Assembly (NCBI RefSeq): GCF_000230835.1
Contig: NZ_CM001240.1
Span: forward strand, 5,846,279-5,910,278
Length of the DNA: 64,000 nucleotides
Direction: 5' to 3'
DNA from: Clostridium sp. DL-VIII
GTDB taxonomy: Bacteria > Bacillota > Clostridia > Clostridiales > Clostridiaceae
Below the pieces are notes generated by a model. The model saw only the letters and a list, made by a program, of their open reading frames with translations, ran no database searches and was not told the origin of the DNA. This document shows, in pieces, positions 26,436 to 35,243 of this stretch (its first letter is position 1; each line of letters opens with the position of its first letter). The position numbers and the translations under genes were made by a program.

Positions 26436-27168
26436 TTGTAACTCCTTATTTTATAAACCGAACAATACCTAATAAAAATAATAAATTAGATTTTGAAACT
26501 TTAATTAGCCTATTGTATTGTTTTGAAATAATAGACTCATTTATTACAACTCATGCTTATATAGGTATATTTATTCTCATATTTGAGTATATAAAATAAT
26601 CTGAATATACGCTATGTAAAAAATGCACAATAAATAAGTTAGATAATATTAACATTACATATTTTGCTTTATCAAAATGCATTATAAAAATAAATTATTT
26701 TTGTAATTTATTTTTATCTAACTATATACATCAATTAATTTAAATGTATTATTAATCTCCCAAACTGTTAATTTACATACATTAATTATAGAAATTACTT
26801 GCTATACGTCAATAAAATACTTTAAATTAGAGCTTATTTATCTTAAAATAAACTCAATAGCGAATGGAAAGAAAAAACTTTCTTATATTTCTATGGTTAC
26901 TCTCAATCATAATTTAATGCAATAGCCTTAGCTTTTATCTCCAATATCAAAAATAATGAATTTATATCAATTTTTAAGCAAAAAACATTTAAAAATTAGC
27001 CTTTTCTATTGAAATCAATGCTATTTTAGCTATTTTTTGACCAAATTAATTAAATCTATATTTCAAAACTAAAAGTAATGCAATCATAAAATTTCATCAA
27101 AAATAAAAGGCTTGAATTAATTTTCATAGCCTCAATTTTTTAATATTATTTTTTATTTCCATTTGCTT
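26436..27168. other. 733-bp AT-rich gene-free region, candidate replication origin
   Basis: No ORF of note. It holds nested inverted repeats: AGTTAGATAA (26638) with TTATCTAACT (26714), enclosing AAAAATAAATTA/TAATTTATTTTT. The short words CAATCATAA, AATTAGCC and TAATGCAAT each occur twice, but there is no regular iteron array. The position between an initiator-like gene and a primase-like gene is the main argument for an origin. Confidence 0.35.
27101..27132 (-). terminator. terminator of the primase-like gene
   Basis: Stem AGGCT/AGCCT; on the minus strand it is followed by TTTTATTTTTG. It is 36 bp after the stop of the 27169-28089 gene. Confidence 0.55.
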
Positions 27169-28089
27169 TTATAGTTTACTTTTCTCTTTTGCTAATAGCT
27201 CATTAAAATCCTTTAGATTATTAGCTTTTAACGCTTCTCTATTATCAATTATACAGAAATCACTATACATGCTAATAATGTTATTTAAACAATGATTTCC
27301 TGCTTTATCATTATCTACAGATACTTTTATAACTTCAATACTTTTATGCATGTTTAGATATGTTTTTATGACTTTTATCTTCTCGCAGCCGGATATAGAT
27401 AATAATAATACATTATCTATTTCATTAAGAAACAATTGATAATATGATATTAAATCAATTGGAGCTTCAAATACAAATATTTCTTTTACTTCTTCCCCAA
27501 CTTTTATTGACCATCCGTAGTTAGGATTACTATTTCCAACAATTCCTTTGAACCTTTTATATGTATTAGTTCCATTTAGGTCAGCTCCAACTATTTCACC
27601 TTGCTCATTTAAATGTAGAAATACTATATTTCCTCTCTCATCTTGTTTTATTAAATGTTCCTTAACAAACTTATTTATTATTGCATTATCTATATATCGT
27701 GTCTTGTTTAAATAAGCAAATGTATTCTTCATACTTTTACTAAATTTGATATCTAAAGGGGTATTATCATCTAATCCAGTAGACTTTTTACTTATTTCTG
27801 CTAAATTATTTGTAATATATTCATTATAATTTTCCCCAGATAAATATTTTACAGCTTCTACGAAATTGCCATTAGTTATATTATTCATAGCCCAATTTAT
27901 AATATCGCCCTTTTGATTTTGGCTATACCATATATATAAATTACTATTGGTGTTTATAACCATTGAGCTATGTTGCTCGCATCTATAATAATCTTTATTT
28001 TCTTTTTTAAAAGTAAACTTTTCACTTTGCTCTAAGAAATTTTTTATATTAATTGTTTTTATTTTTTGTATATCTTCTATTGGTACCAT
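27169..28089 (-). CDS. Toprim (DUF3991-like) primase-type protein
   Basis: 306 aa. The N-terminal part resembles a degenerate CHC2 zinc/primase lead-in (YYRCEQHSSMVINTNSNLYIWYSQNQKGDIINWAM). The Toprim fold follows: FVFEAPIDLISYY (Glu near 206) and KVSVDNDKAGNHCLN (D-N-D near 260). Such proteins belong to plasmids, ICEs and phages and are linked to primer synthesis or relaxase work. GGAGG lies 13 bases before the ATG, rather far. It is divergent from the 111-aa gene. Confidence 0.8.
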   Translation of the reverse strand: MVPIEDIQKIKTINIKNFLEQSEKFTFKKENKDYYRCEQHSSMVINTNSNLYIWYSQNQKGDIINWAMNNITNGNFVEAVKYLSGENYNEYITNNLAEISKKSTGLDDNTPLDIKFSKSMKNTFAYLNKTRYIDNAIINKFVKEHLIKQDERGNIVFLHLNEQGEIVGADLNGTNTYKRFKGIVGNSNPNYGWSIKVGEEVKEIFVFEAPIDLISYYQLFLNEIDNVLLLSISGCEKIKVIKTYLNMHKSIEVIKVSVDNDKAGNHCLNNIISMYSDFCIIDNREALKANNLKDFNELLAKEKSKL

Positions 28090-28296
28090 ATTTTTATTTT
28101 TTCCTCCAAATTTATAGTTTTTATATTCTATAAATTTGATAAGATAAATAAAAAATTTTTGTGCACTATATATACTATTTTCAGTACTATCTATGATTTA
28201 AAGCTCATACCTTTAATCGTGCATTATTTAGTAATTAAAATTCATGAATTTTACTATAATTTAATATACAAAATATTAGATGCAGGAGAACATAGC

Positions 28297-28632
28297 ATGA
28301 TAGAAGAAAAATTATACTTAATACAAGAAGAGCTTGATGACAAATTACTAAACACAGATACAAAATTATTGGATATCAGTAAGTATACACTATTACTTAA
28401 TCAAATTTTAGATTCTATTAATTTAATTTTTGATAACCAAACGCACTTTTCATTTAAAAATACAGCGAATAAATTTAATAGTGATTATATTATTATAAAA
28501 AGTAATGATTTTAATAATAGTTTGAATGGATATCTATTGATATATTTAATAATTTCTAATGATAAGATAGTTAAAATTGAGCCTACAATTCTAACTAATC
28601 TGGCAATATTAAAACATATGGAGGTATGCTAA
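28297..28632 (+). CDS. unknown protein, 111 aa
   Basis: ATG at 28297 with CAGGAG upstream; earlier in-frame codons are non-coding leader. N-terminal helices (MIEEKLYLIQEELDDKLL) are followed by a beta region (YIIIKSNDFNNSLNGYLLIYLIIS). There is no recognised motif. It is one base from the zinc-ribbon gene, so the two are an operon. Confidence 0.55.
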   Translation: MIEEKLYLIQEELDDKLLNTDTKLLDISKYTLLLNQILDSINLIFDNQTHFSFKNTANKFNSDYIIIKSNDFNNSLNGYLLIYLIISNDKIVKIEPTILTNLAILKHMEVC

Positions 28633-28633
28633 A

Positions 28634-28930
28634 ATGGCAAAAATAAGTGAAAATAATTTTAAAGGATTAAACACAGAATTTGGTCTTCAAACATGTTTTT
28701 TTTGTGATACAACTATAAATAATGGTGGAAATTGGGTTGGTAATACTGATATTGCTGTCTGTGTACATTGTAGTAATAAGCTATTGGACTTGTTAATAGA
28801 TGTATTGGAAGATTCAAATAATAATTTTGAAAAATTAAGTATTCCTGAAAAAGCCAATTATATAAATGAACAGGTTATTGAAAGACTTAAACATAAACAA
28901 GCAATAAAAGATAGAAATAATTCTAAATAG
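28634..28930 (+). CDS. small zinc-ribbon protein
   Basis: 98 aa. Two Cys pairs, TCFFCDTT (near 21-24) and CVHCSNKL (near 43-46), make a four-Cys zinc ribbon; a helical, charged C-terminus follows. It probably binds nucleic acid or protein. GGAGG ends the upstream gene and serves this ATG. A strong terminator follows. Confidence 0.65.
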   Translation: MAKISENNFKGLNTEFGLQTCFFCDTTINNGGNWVGNTDIAVCVHCSNKLLDLLIDVLEDSNNNFEKLSIPEKANYINEQVIERLKHKQAIKDRNNSK

Positions 28931-28932
28931 CA

Positions 28933-28966
28933 AATAAGAGCACATTAATTGTTGCTCTTATTTTTT
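28933..28966 (+). terminator. rho-independent terminator
   Basis: A 10-bp stem AATAAGAGCA/TGCTCTTATT followed by T6. It ends the two-gene plus-strand operon. Confidence 0.85.
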
Positions 28967-29482
28967 ACTGATTTAAAACAGTAGATAGGGTAATTACTGT
29001 TTTAAATAGCTTAATTTATGTAATTGTTTTTTCAATTATATTTTACCAGCAAATTATGTAAATAACTATGATTTTATTAATATAAATTTTCACAAAATTT
29101 TATATTAATCAGTTATATATTATAAATTAAAATATTATTTCATATTATAAAATATCTTATAAGGATTAATTTTATAATATTTAGAGCATCATCTATCATT
29201 AATACTATCCTATAGATTATTATTACCTCATATAACATGTCTAATTATTAAATATTTCCTCAATTAATAAAAAAATTAAAAACAATATTAATTAATTTTT
29301 ATGCATATTACATAAAGTGCTTGCTTTATATAAAAAAGAACCCAGTCTTTAAACCAAGTTCTCTTCTTCTATTACTAAGTCCATGCCCCTTTAAGCAAAG
29401 CGTCCTATCATTGAACCAAGCCGGTTAAAACTTAGTTCTTTTTTTTGCCTATTATTTCATTTACTATATAATATATAGTTTT
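28967..29482. other. gene-free AT-rich spacer with a repeated 16-mer
   Basis: No coding frame stands out. The word TAAGCAAAGCGTCCTA at 29392-29407 occurs again at 30268-30283, just upstream of the 29483-30190 gene. It therefore flanks that gene on both sides. Its nature is unknown. Confidence 0.4.
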
Positions 29483-30190
29483 TTAGCCTGTTATTTTTAC
29501 GTCAATTGCATCTGCATACATGATTATTTGAACAGTTCTGCCATCCATAGTTAAGGTTTCATTTTGAGGATTTGTAGAAAGAATTTTATCTAATTCATTA
29601 CCTTGAGTTGGAAGCAAATAATTAAATATTTGCACTACAGCACTATGGAACTCTGAATTATTTTTACGAAGCTGTACTATAAATCCTCCATTATCATACA
29701 CACTCGCAGTCCCACACATAGTATTCTTCCAATACCATCCATAAGCTCCTGAATCCTCACCAATATCTGATGCTGTATAATATTCTTTATCAATAAATCC
29801 TAAACTTTCCATTCTATTCTTAAGTTCATCATAAGAAATACCAGTAGCACTTCCTGAAGAACTTGATGCAGAAGCAGTAGTCCAAGCTCCATTAGAACCT
29901 AAATAATAACCTCCAACAGTTGTATCATGAGCCATGCTTCCATCACCATTTAGGTAATACCAGTTGCCTCCATCTTGAATCCATCCAACTTGCATTTTAC
30001 CATCAGAACCAAGATAATACCATTTACCACTATCTTGAATCCATCCAGTCATAATTTTAGAGCTATCGCTAAGGTAGTACCAGCTTCCATTTTTTTGAGT
30101 CCAGTAGCTTGAAGCATATGCATTTTTATTTGGTGTTAATATTATTAATGACATTACAGCTAATGTCATAGCTATGTATCTTATTTTCAC
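29483..30190 (-). CDS. secreted protein with choline-binding-type wall repeats
   Basis: About 235 aa from GTG at 30190 (GGGTGAG upstream). Signal peptide (KIRYIAMTLAVMSLIILTP ... AYA), then three Trp/Tyr repeats of the form GWIQDSGKWYYLGSDGKMQ, a degenerate HDTTVGGYYLGSNGAW unit, a Ser-rich linker and a C-terminal domain of about 120 residues with one Cys. The repeats should attach it to the cell wall. The C-terminal domain is nearly the same as in the next gene upstream, so the pair is a recent duplication. The role of that domain is unknown. Confidence 0.8.
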   Translation of the reverse strand: MKIRYIAMTLAVMSLIILTPNKNAYASSYWTQKNGSWYYLSDSSKIMTGWIQDSGKWYYLGSDGKMQVGWIQDGGNWYYLNGDGSMAHDTTVGGYYLGSNGAWTTASASSSSGSATGISYDELKNRMESLGFIDKEYYTASDIGEDSGAYGWYWKNTMCGTASVYDNGGFIVQLRKNNSEFHSAVVQIFNYLLPTQGNELDKILSTNPQNETLTMDGRTVQIIMYADAIDVKITG

Positions 30191-30301
30191 TATTTTCTCA
30201 CCCTTTACCTGTAAATATTTATATAATTTAATTTTATCCTTTACTCCTGCACATAAGTGTAACGTCTTAAGCAAAGCGTCCTAAGAGCAAAGTTCTTAAT
30301 C

Positions 30302-31060
30302 TTATCCAGTTATAACAACATTTATAGCATCTGCATACATGATTATTTGAACAGTTCTTCCATCCATAGTCAAAGTTTCATTCTGTGGATTAGTAGCAAG
30401 AATATGGTCTAATTCACTACCTTGTGTTGGCAATAACCAATTAAATATTTGTAATACAGCGCTATGAAATTCTGAGTTATTTTTACGAAGTTGAACTACA
30501 AATCCGCCTTTATCATACACACTTATACCACCGCACATAGTATTTTTCCAATCCCAATCATAACCAGCTATATCTCCAACTTCAGATGTGGAATAATATT
30601 TTTTATCTATAAATCCTAATGAATCAATTCTATTCATAAGTTCAGTATAAGAAATACCAGTAGCACTGCCTGAAGAACTTGATGTAGAAGATGTAGTCCA
30701 AGCTCCGTTACTACCTAAATAATAATCTCCAACAGTTGTATCATGAGCCATACTTCCATCACCATTTAGGTAATACCAGTTTCCACCATCTTGAATCCAT
30801 CCAACTTGCATTTTACCATCAGTTCCAAGATAATACCATTTACCACTATCTTGAATCCATCCAGTTGCTTTAGCACCATTTTTTAAATAGTACCATGCAC
30901 CACTTTCGCTTTTCCAACCATCGGCAGTAATAGTAGTATTTAAAGATTTATTTGATGTAGACGATGCTTTTGTATCTGAAGCTAATACCTCTTTAACCGG
31001 TAGTACTATGGTTGTTAGAATCCCCAATACTAAAAACATAGCTATGTATTTTCTTCTCAT
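30302..31060 (-). CDS. secreted protein with choline-binding-type wall repeats (paralogue)
   Basis: 252 aa. Signal peptide MRRKYIAMFLVLGILTTIVLP, three full wall-binding repeats plus the HDTTVGDYYLGSNGAW unit, a Ser-rich linker, and the same C-terminal domain as the downstream gene (LMNRIDSLGFIDKKYY ... NETLTMDGRTVQIIMYADAI). It shares its upstream region with a divergent XRE regulator, and an operator-like motif lies at 31138-31170. Confidence 0.82.
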   Translation of the reverse strand: MRRKYIAMFLVLGILTTIVLPVKEVLASDTKASSTSNKSLNTTITADGWKSESGAWYYLKNGAKATGWIQDSGKWYYLGTDGKMQVGWIQDGGNWYYLNGDGSMAHDTTVGDYYLGSNGAWTTSSTSSSSGSATGISYTELMNRIDSLGFIDKKYYSTSEVGDIAGYDWDWKNTMCGGISVYDKGGFVVQLRKNNSEFHSAVLQIFNWLLPTQGSELDHILATNPQNETLTMDGRTVQIIMYADAINVVITG

Positions 31061-31137
31061 TATTCACCCCACCTTTTCTAATTATTTCAAATTATTCTCT
31101 TATAATCCAATTATATTTTAGCACCTTATCCTCTTCT

Positions 31138-31170
31138 ATGCAATAAGCATATTTTTTATATGCTTAACGT
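31138..31170. promoter_or_regulatory. operator-like motif (copy a)
   Basis: ATGCAATAAGCATAT, six T, ATATGCTTAACG: a dyad with arms AAGCATAT/ATATGCTT between divergent genes (wall protein and XRE regulator). Related motifs occur at 32991-33010, 35069-35103 and 39154-39192, each upstream of a surface-protein gene. Confidence 0.5.
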
Positions 31171-31225
31171 TTATTCCAGTTTAAACTGCTTAACTGTAAA
31201 GTATATATTATAAGGTGGGATTTAA

Positions 31226-31558
31226 GTGAATGATATAAATTTTATTGAAATGGGAAAGAGAATTAAATTAGAACGTGAAAAAAATAATATGACTCGAGAC
31301 CAGTTAGCTGAATCAGTGGGCATATCAAATGTATATCTTACACAGCTCGAAAGGTCTGATAGACAAGGTTCATTGGCTGTTATATGTAAAATAGCTTCTG
31401 TACTTAATATCTCATTAGATTATTTAATTTATGGCAATGACAGCATTAAAGTGGACAAAGAATCTATAATAGAAAAAATTAACACTTTAAATTCTAAAAG
31501 AGAATTGAAAGTTATAGATGAAATACTTAATACTATAATTCCAAACCTAAAAAAATAA
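31226..31558 (+). CDS. XRE-family transcriptional regulator
   Basis: 110 aa, GTG start with AAGGTGGG. N-terminal helix-turn-helix (GKRIKLEREKNNMTRDQLAESVGISNVYLTQLERSDR, residues 9-45), SinR-like, followed by a helical dimer segment. It is transcribed away from the wall-protein gene, with an operator-like dyad between, so control of itself and of the surface genes is likely. A weak hairpin terminator follows (31559-31583). Confidence 0.85.
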   Translation: MNDINFIEMGKRIKLEREKNNMTRDQLAESVGISNVYLTQLERSDRQGSLAVICKIASVLNISLDYLIYGNDSIKVDKESIIEKINTLNSKRELKVIDEILNTIIPNLKK

Positions 31559-31583
31559 GGCCAGAATTTTACTTCTGGTCTTT
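31559..31583 (+). terminator. probable terminator of the XRE gene
   Basis: GCCAGAA/TTCTGGTC stem directly after the stop codon, followed by TTTG. Confidence 0.5.
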
Positions 31584-31669
31584 GTATATATATTTAACTC
31601 GGGATACACTTTGAATATTATGTTAGATATAAACTAATTTACACTGGGGGATGGTATATTAGCTATTAT

Positions 31670-32149
31670 CTATTTTTTATAATTTTTATTATAAACCGTT
31701 ATCTCTTTTTTACTCACAAAGGGATTATTAACAAAAGGATTGTCTAACTTTTTATTTGATATTATAGCCAGACATTCGTGATTTATTTTTAGGATTACTA
31801 ATTTGATATTTTTATCATTAAAAAACGTGATATCTTGCATTAACTCTTGATTAATTGACTCGTCAAATTCAAAAGCTCCATATATAATAATAGTTTTTTT
31901 ATTATTAGAGGCAAACACTATCAGATTCTGAATCCTTATAATTTGTTTTTTAAAGTCATTATCTAACTGCCAACTAATCTTTATTTCTTGTTCATCTAAA
32001 CTTATTCCTTGCATGCTCATTCGATTACTTTTTTGAGATACTTCAATATTCTTAATTCTAATGTCTAAAATCTTTTCGAGTTTTTCAATATAGTTGTTTT
32101 TGACATACATTGAAAATAAGAATTCGTTATTAACGTTGTTCTCGGTCAT
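31670..32149 (-). CDS. unknown protein coupled to an XRE regulator
   Basis: 159 aa, overlapping the XRE gene by 4 bp (ATGA type). It is mixed alpha/beta with a strand-helix alternation (KTIIIYGAFEFDE, NIKLVILKINHECLAIIS) like a Rossmann or restriction-like core. A short duplicated segment, NPFVNNPFV, is near the end. No family is recognised. The pairing may be a regulator plus partner (toxin-antitoxin-like), but no toxin fold is visible. Confidence 0.55.
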   Translation of the reverse strand: MTENNVNNEFLFSMYVKNNYIEKLEKILDIRIKNIEVSQKSNRMSMQGISLDEQEIKISWQLDNDFKKQIIRIQNLIVFASNNKKTIIIYGAFEFDESINQELMQDITFFNDKNIKLVILKINHECLAIISNKKLDNPFVNNPFVSKKEITVYNKNYKK

Positions 32150-32622
32150 ATTATTTTCTCTCTACTCAACTTATCTAATTTACATTTAAGTTCATCCAGC
32201 AACTCCAACACTTTAAATTCTTCCGCTCTACCTGCTTCTTTACTACTAATAATATTTTCAAGAAAGATGATAAAATTTTTAAATAATAACTTAAATTCTA
32301 TGTCAACTTGTATATTGGCGAATAAGTACTCTAAATTAATTACCAATTCGCTTATGTCTTTAACTTGTCCATCTTCTAATCCAGTATTAAAACCACACAA
32401 ATTCTGAAATACTTGAAAAGGTATATTATAATAATTTGATAACTTTTTAAGTATATCAAGACTTGGATTATCTTTAGTATTATTTTCCAATTTGCTTAAA
32501 TAACTTTTACTGATTCCAGTTTCATTTTGCATACTATTTATGGTTTTACCCTTATCAATACGCAATTTTCTCAAAAATTCTCCTAAATTTATTCCTTCAT
32601 ACTTTTCATCCACTCCTATCAC
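32146..32622 (-). CDS. XRE-family regulator with C-terminal extension
   Basis: 158 aa. HTH at residues 14-66 (LGEFLRKLRIDKGKTINSMQNETGISKSYLSKLENNTKDNPSLDILKKLSNYYNI), then about 90 residues of helices that may sense a ligand or bind the coupled 159-aa protein. GTG start; two overlapping GGAG sites and a second GTG three codons on leave the exact start open. Confidence 0.82.
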   Translation of the reverse strand: MIGVDEKYEGINLGEFLRKLRIDKGKTINSMQNETGISKSYLSKLENNTKDNPSLDILKKLSNYYNIPFQVFQNLCGFNTGLEDGQVKDISELVINLEYLFANIQVDIEFKLLFKNFIIFLENIISSKEAGRAEEFKVLELLDELKCKLDKLSREKII

Positions 32623-32753
32623 TACTCCTGCTTAACAATGTTGCATATTCACTCACAACCCCTTTCTTTAATTGCATTTATATTATGTTATACACTTACA
32701 ATAACTTTTATAACTTTTTTAGTTTTTATAATCGCTATTTTTTGATTTTTTTA

Positions 32754-32912
32754 TTAATTGCCTTTCATTTTGTAACACTCAGCAATTAGGTTATCCAATT
32801 TAAGGCTTAACTCCAATATGTTTTCATAATTCTCTCTATAATCTCCATCCATTAGTATATTTAGAACATCTCTAAGTTCATCAATCTTCTCATTTATCTC
32901 TCTATAATCCAC
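32754..32912 (-). CDS. Spo0E-like aspartyl-phosphatase, 52 aa
   Basis: A short frame with the Spo0E pattern: KIDELRDVLNILM, a DGDYRENYENI spacer, then ILELSLKLDNLIAECYK, where SLKLD replaces the usual SQELD core. Spo0E-family proteins remove phosphate from Spo0A and delay sporulation. GTG at 32912 is chosen; the frame stays open further up to an AAGGAG near 32980 with only an ATT start, so the N-terminus is uncertain. An island-borne copy could let the element influence the host sporulation decision. Confidence 0.6.
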   Translation of the reverse strand: MDYREINEKIDELRDVLNILMDGDYRENYENILELSLKLDNLIAECYKMKGN

Positions 32913-32990
32913 CTTAGTATAATCTATCCTTTCATTTATTTTATATATTATACATAGATTACTAATATTTTATTCTCCTTGCAATTATTT

Positions 32991-33010
32991 AATATGCTAT
33001 AAGCATAAAC
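32991..33010. promoter_or_regulatory. operator-like motif (copy b)
   Basis: AATATGCTATAAGCATAAAC, a dyad ATGCT-ATA-AGCAT. It lies between the Spo0E-like gene and the plus-strand wall protein at 33126. Confidence 0.5.
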
Positions 33011-33125
33011 GAGTAATCTTAAGCTAAATCAGCTTAGAGCCTTTTCCCTAATATTGTAATGTAGTCCAAATGGCAGTATATTTAGTTTATATAGTGAAAC
33101 ATATATTTTAAGGGGGTACATAATA

Positions 33126-33845
33126 ATGTTTAAGAGAAATGGGATTATATCTTGCGCTTTAGCTTTAATAATTGCTGGAGCATTGGGACAAACTGCATAT
33201 GCAGTTACCACAGGCTGGGAGCAATCTAATGGCAATTGGTACTATTATCAAAATAACTTAGCAAAAACTGGCTGGATTCAAGATAGTGGTAAATGGTATT
33301 ACCTTAACCCTTCCACCGGAACAATGCAAACAGGTTGGGTTCAAGATTCTGGAGCTTGGTATTACTTAAATTCTGATGGCTCTATGGCACATGATACAAC
33401 TATCTGGGGTTACTATTTAGGTAGTAATGGCGCTTGGGTCTCTACAGCATCAAGTTCAACCTATACAAAAGGTAAGACTGCATCTGAAATAAGAGATATT
33501 TTAAAAAGAGATTATAAGTTTGTAGACTATAATGCAGGATTATTATTAAGTCCTTATGGTAAAGATTATCACGATGTAATTGGTGGTTATGTAAACTATC
33601 AAATTGCTATTTCAGAAATTGATGACAACGCAATAAAAATGAATATCCTTAAAAATGACTCTGAAACAACAAATGATTTTAAGGCTATTTTAAATATGAT
33701 TTTCCCTGATAAGACGGATGAAGTATATTCTATAGTACAAAATTTTATGAGTTCAGGAGTTCAACAAAATTCTTATTCTTTTGATGGAAAAACATTATTA
33801 TTATACAATGGCGGTAATTCACAAATATACATATCAATAAAATAA
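33126..33845 (+). CDS. secreted protein with choline-binding-type wall repeats
   Basis: 239 aa; ATG with AAGGGGG. Signal peptide (GIISCALALIIAGALGQTAYA), four Trp/Tyr repeats (TTGWEQSNGNWYYYQ, TGWIQDSGKWYYL, TGWVQDSGAWYYL, HDTTIWGYYLGSNGAW), and a C-terminal domain of about 130 residues different from the pair at 29483-31060. It is the only surface gene here on the plus strand. The C-terminal domain is not recognised. It ends at a strong terminator. Confidence 0.82.
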   Translation: MFKRNGIISCALALIIAGALGQTAYAVTTGWEQSNGNWYYYQNNLAKTGWIQDSGKWYYLNPSTGTMQTGWVQDSGAWYYLNSDGSMAHDTTIWGYYLGSNGAWVSTASSSTYTKGKTASEIRDILKRDYKFVDYNAGLLLSPYGKDYHDVIGGYVNYQIAISEIDDNAIKMNILKNDSETTNDFKAILNMIFPDKTDEVYSIVQNFMSSGVQQNSYSFDGKTLLLYNGGNSQIYISIK

Positions 33846-33848
33846 TTT

Positions 33849-33886
33849 AAAAAAGATAGAGTACTTTTCATTACTCTATCTTTTTT
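33849..33886 (+). terminator. rho-independent terminator, probably bidirectional
   Basis: Stem AAAAAAGATAGAGTA/TACTCTATCTTTTTT. It separates the convergent 33126 and 33901 genes. Confidence 0.85.
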
Positions 33887-33900
33887 CTTCTCTATTATAA

Positions 33901-34578
33901 TTAATAACCTACCATATTATTGAATCCAGAGAATTCTCCAAATCCACCATGATAACCATTCAATTCTTCTTTACTTTCTATTTTCATTTGATTTGCTTTA
34001 TTTACAGGTATTGTGACTACCTTTGAAATATCATCATTACTTAATTCAATTTGTTGACTTTGTTGCCCATCTAAATATATTGTTAATGCAACTTTACCAT
34101 TCCAAGAGTCATCTATATGTCCAATTCTTACTTTAATAGTATTATATTGTCCTCCTAAATTGAATAATGCATATCCACCTGCATTTAAAGAAAATCCTTG
34201 TGTATAGGCAACTCCAGACATTGTAAACTTTTTACTTGTAGTTCCATCATATTTATTTCCATAGTCAACTTCATATGGACTTATCGCTGTTCCACTTATA
34301 CTTGAAGTAGATTGATTAGTTGGTATTTTACATTTACCATCACTACCTAATTCCATACCATCAATACTTGAATTAATTACCATATATCCGCTACTGTTAA
34401 AATAATAAAAACTTCCATCAATAGGATACCATCCTGTAGCCCATGAATTTCCTATTGAATACCACTTTCCTGTACCATCCTGTTTCCATTCTGCACTTGC
34501 TCCTATAGGATTTAGAGCTATTACTGATGCTATTACTAATGAACTCGCTATTATTTTTGTTAATCTTATTTTTTTCAT
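33901..34578 (-). CDS. secreted wall-repeat protein with NPCBM-like sugar-binding domain
   Basis: 225 aa. Signal peptide (MKKIRLTKIIASSLVIASVIAL ... ASA). Two degenerate wall-binding repeats (EWKQDGTGKWYSIGNSW, GWYPIDGSFYYFNSSGYM). From about residue 115 a jelly-roll region of NPCBM type (YTQGFSLNAGGYALFNLGGQYNTIKVRIGHID ... VALTIYLDGQ). The likely role is to hold a glycan at the cell surface. It is 24 bp downstream of a membrane-protein gene, so they share a transcript. Confidence 0.75.
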   Translation of the reverse strand: MKKIRLTKIIASSLVIASVIALNPIGASAEWKQDGTGKWYSIGNSWATGWYPIDGSFYYFNSSGYMVINSSIDGMELGSDGKCKIPTNQSTSSISGTAISPYEVDYGNKYDGTTSKKFTMSGVAYTQGFSLNAGGYALFNLGGQYNTIKVRIGHIDDSWNGKVALTIYLDGQQSQQIELSNDDISKVVTIPVNKANQMKIESKEELNGYHGGFGEFSGFNNMVGY

Positions 34579-34602
34579 TATACATACATCCCCTTATAAT
34601 TT

Positions 34603-34998
34603 TTATTCATACCAATCAATCGAATCATTTACTTCTTTCGCTTTTCTATACTTTAAGACTATAATTAAAATATTTATTATTCCAAGCGGTATAGCAAGCC
34701 CATAAAGTATCATTGACATAATGAATTTACCTATAAATATTACTACTACATATCCAAAATACACAGTTCCTTCTGGTGTAAGTGAATCTTTTAAATATAG
34801 ATAAGTCGCTTTTCCAAACGGATACAACAAAGTAGAAAAAATTAAAAACAATAGTTCTGGCAAATTTTCTGCTGAAACTAATACTCCTCTGCCACTTCTC
34901 CCATTAAAATACAAAAAGCATAAAAATATTGCAACTGCATAACTTTCAAGAAAATATTTTATGCTGTAGAATCTAAAGATTCTTTTTATATACCCCAT
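34603..34998 (-). CDS. small membrane protein, 131 aa
   Basis: Three to four hydrophobic helices (about 18-33, 48-60, 77-100, 103-117). The tail is charged (KYRKAKEVNDSIDWYE). No family is recognised. It heads a two-gene operon with the NPCBM-like protein and has operator-like motif c about 70 bp upstream. Confidence 0.55.
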   Translation of the reverse strand: MGYIKRIFRFYSIKYFLESYAVAIFLCFLYFNGRSGRGVLVSAENLPELLFLIFSTLLYPFGKATYLYLKDSLTPEGTVYFGYVVVIFIGKFIMSMILYGLAIPLGIINILIIVLKYRKAKEVNDSIDWYE

Positions 34999-35068
34999 TA
35001 TTACTCCCTTCCTTTTGATAATTTTTTCACTTTAAGTATTTAATTCACAAGAATATATTACCACTTTT

Positions 35069-35103
35069 TATATGCTATAAGCAATTATTTTATACGCTTA
35101 AAG
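35069..35103. promoter_or_regulatory. operator-like motif (copy c)
   Basis: ATATGCTATAAGCAATT, then ATTTTATACGCTTAAAG. It shares the 16-mer AAGCAATTATTTTATA with copy d at 39154-39192, and the whole block 35030-35153 is homologous to 39110-39239. Confidence 0.5.
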
Positions 35104-35118
35104 TTAACATTGCTATAA

Positions 35119-35153
35119 TAAAAAATGCAATAATATAGCTACTACTGCATTTT
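35119..35153 (-). terminator. terminator after the 1271-aa surface protein gene
   Basis: Stem AAAAAATGCA/TGCATTTT; it sits 91 bp past the stop at 35244. A sister hairpin is at 39203-39239. Confidence 0.55.
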
Positions 35154-35243
35154 CTATCATGACATATACATATAAATGTACTTTTAAGTTCTTTCCATTA
35201 TATATGTTATAATTTTAAATTTTTTTATTCCATTTGCCTTATA

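Noticed and set aside
26436..27168. Iteron-type plasmid origin
   Set aside because: Only scattered short repeats; no regular spacing, so only a candidate origin by position is reported.
28066..28296. N-terminal extension of the 111-aa gene
   Set aside because: Composition is non-coding and the only ribosome site is at 28297; it also overlaps the divergent primase-like gene.
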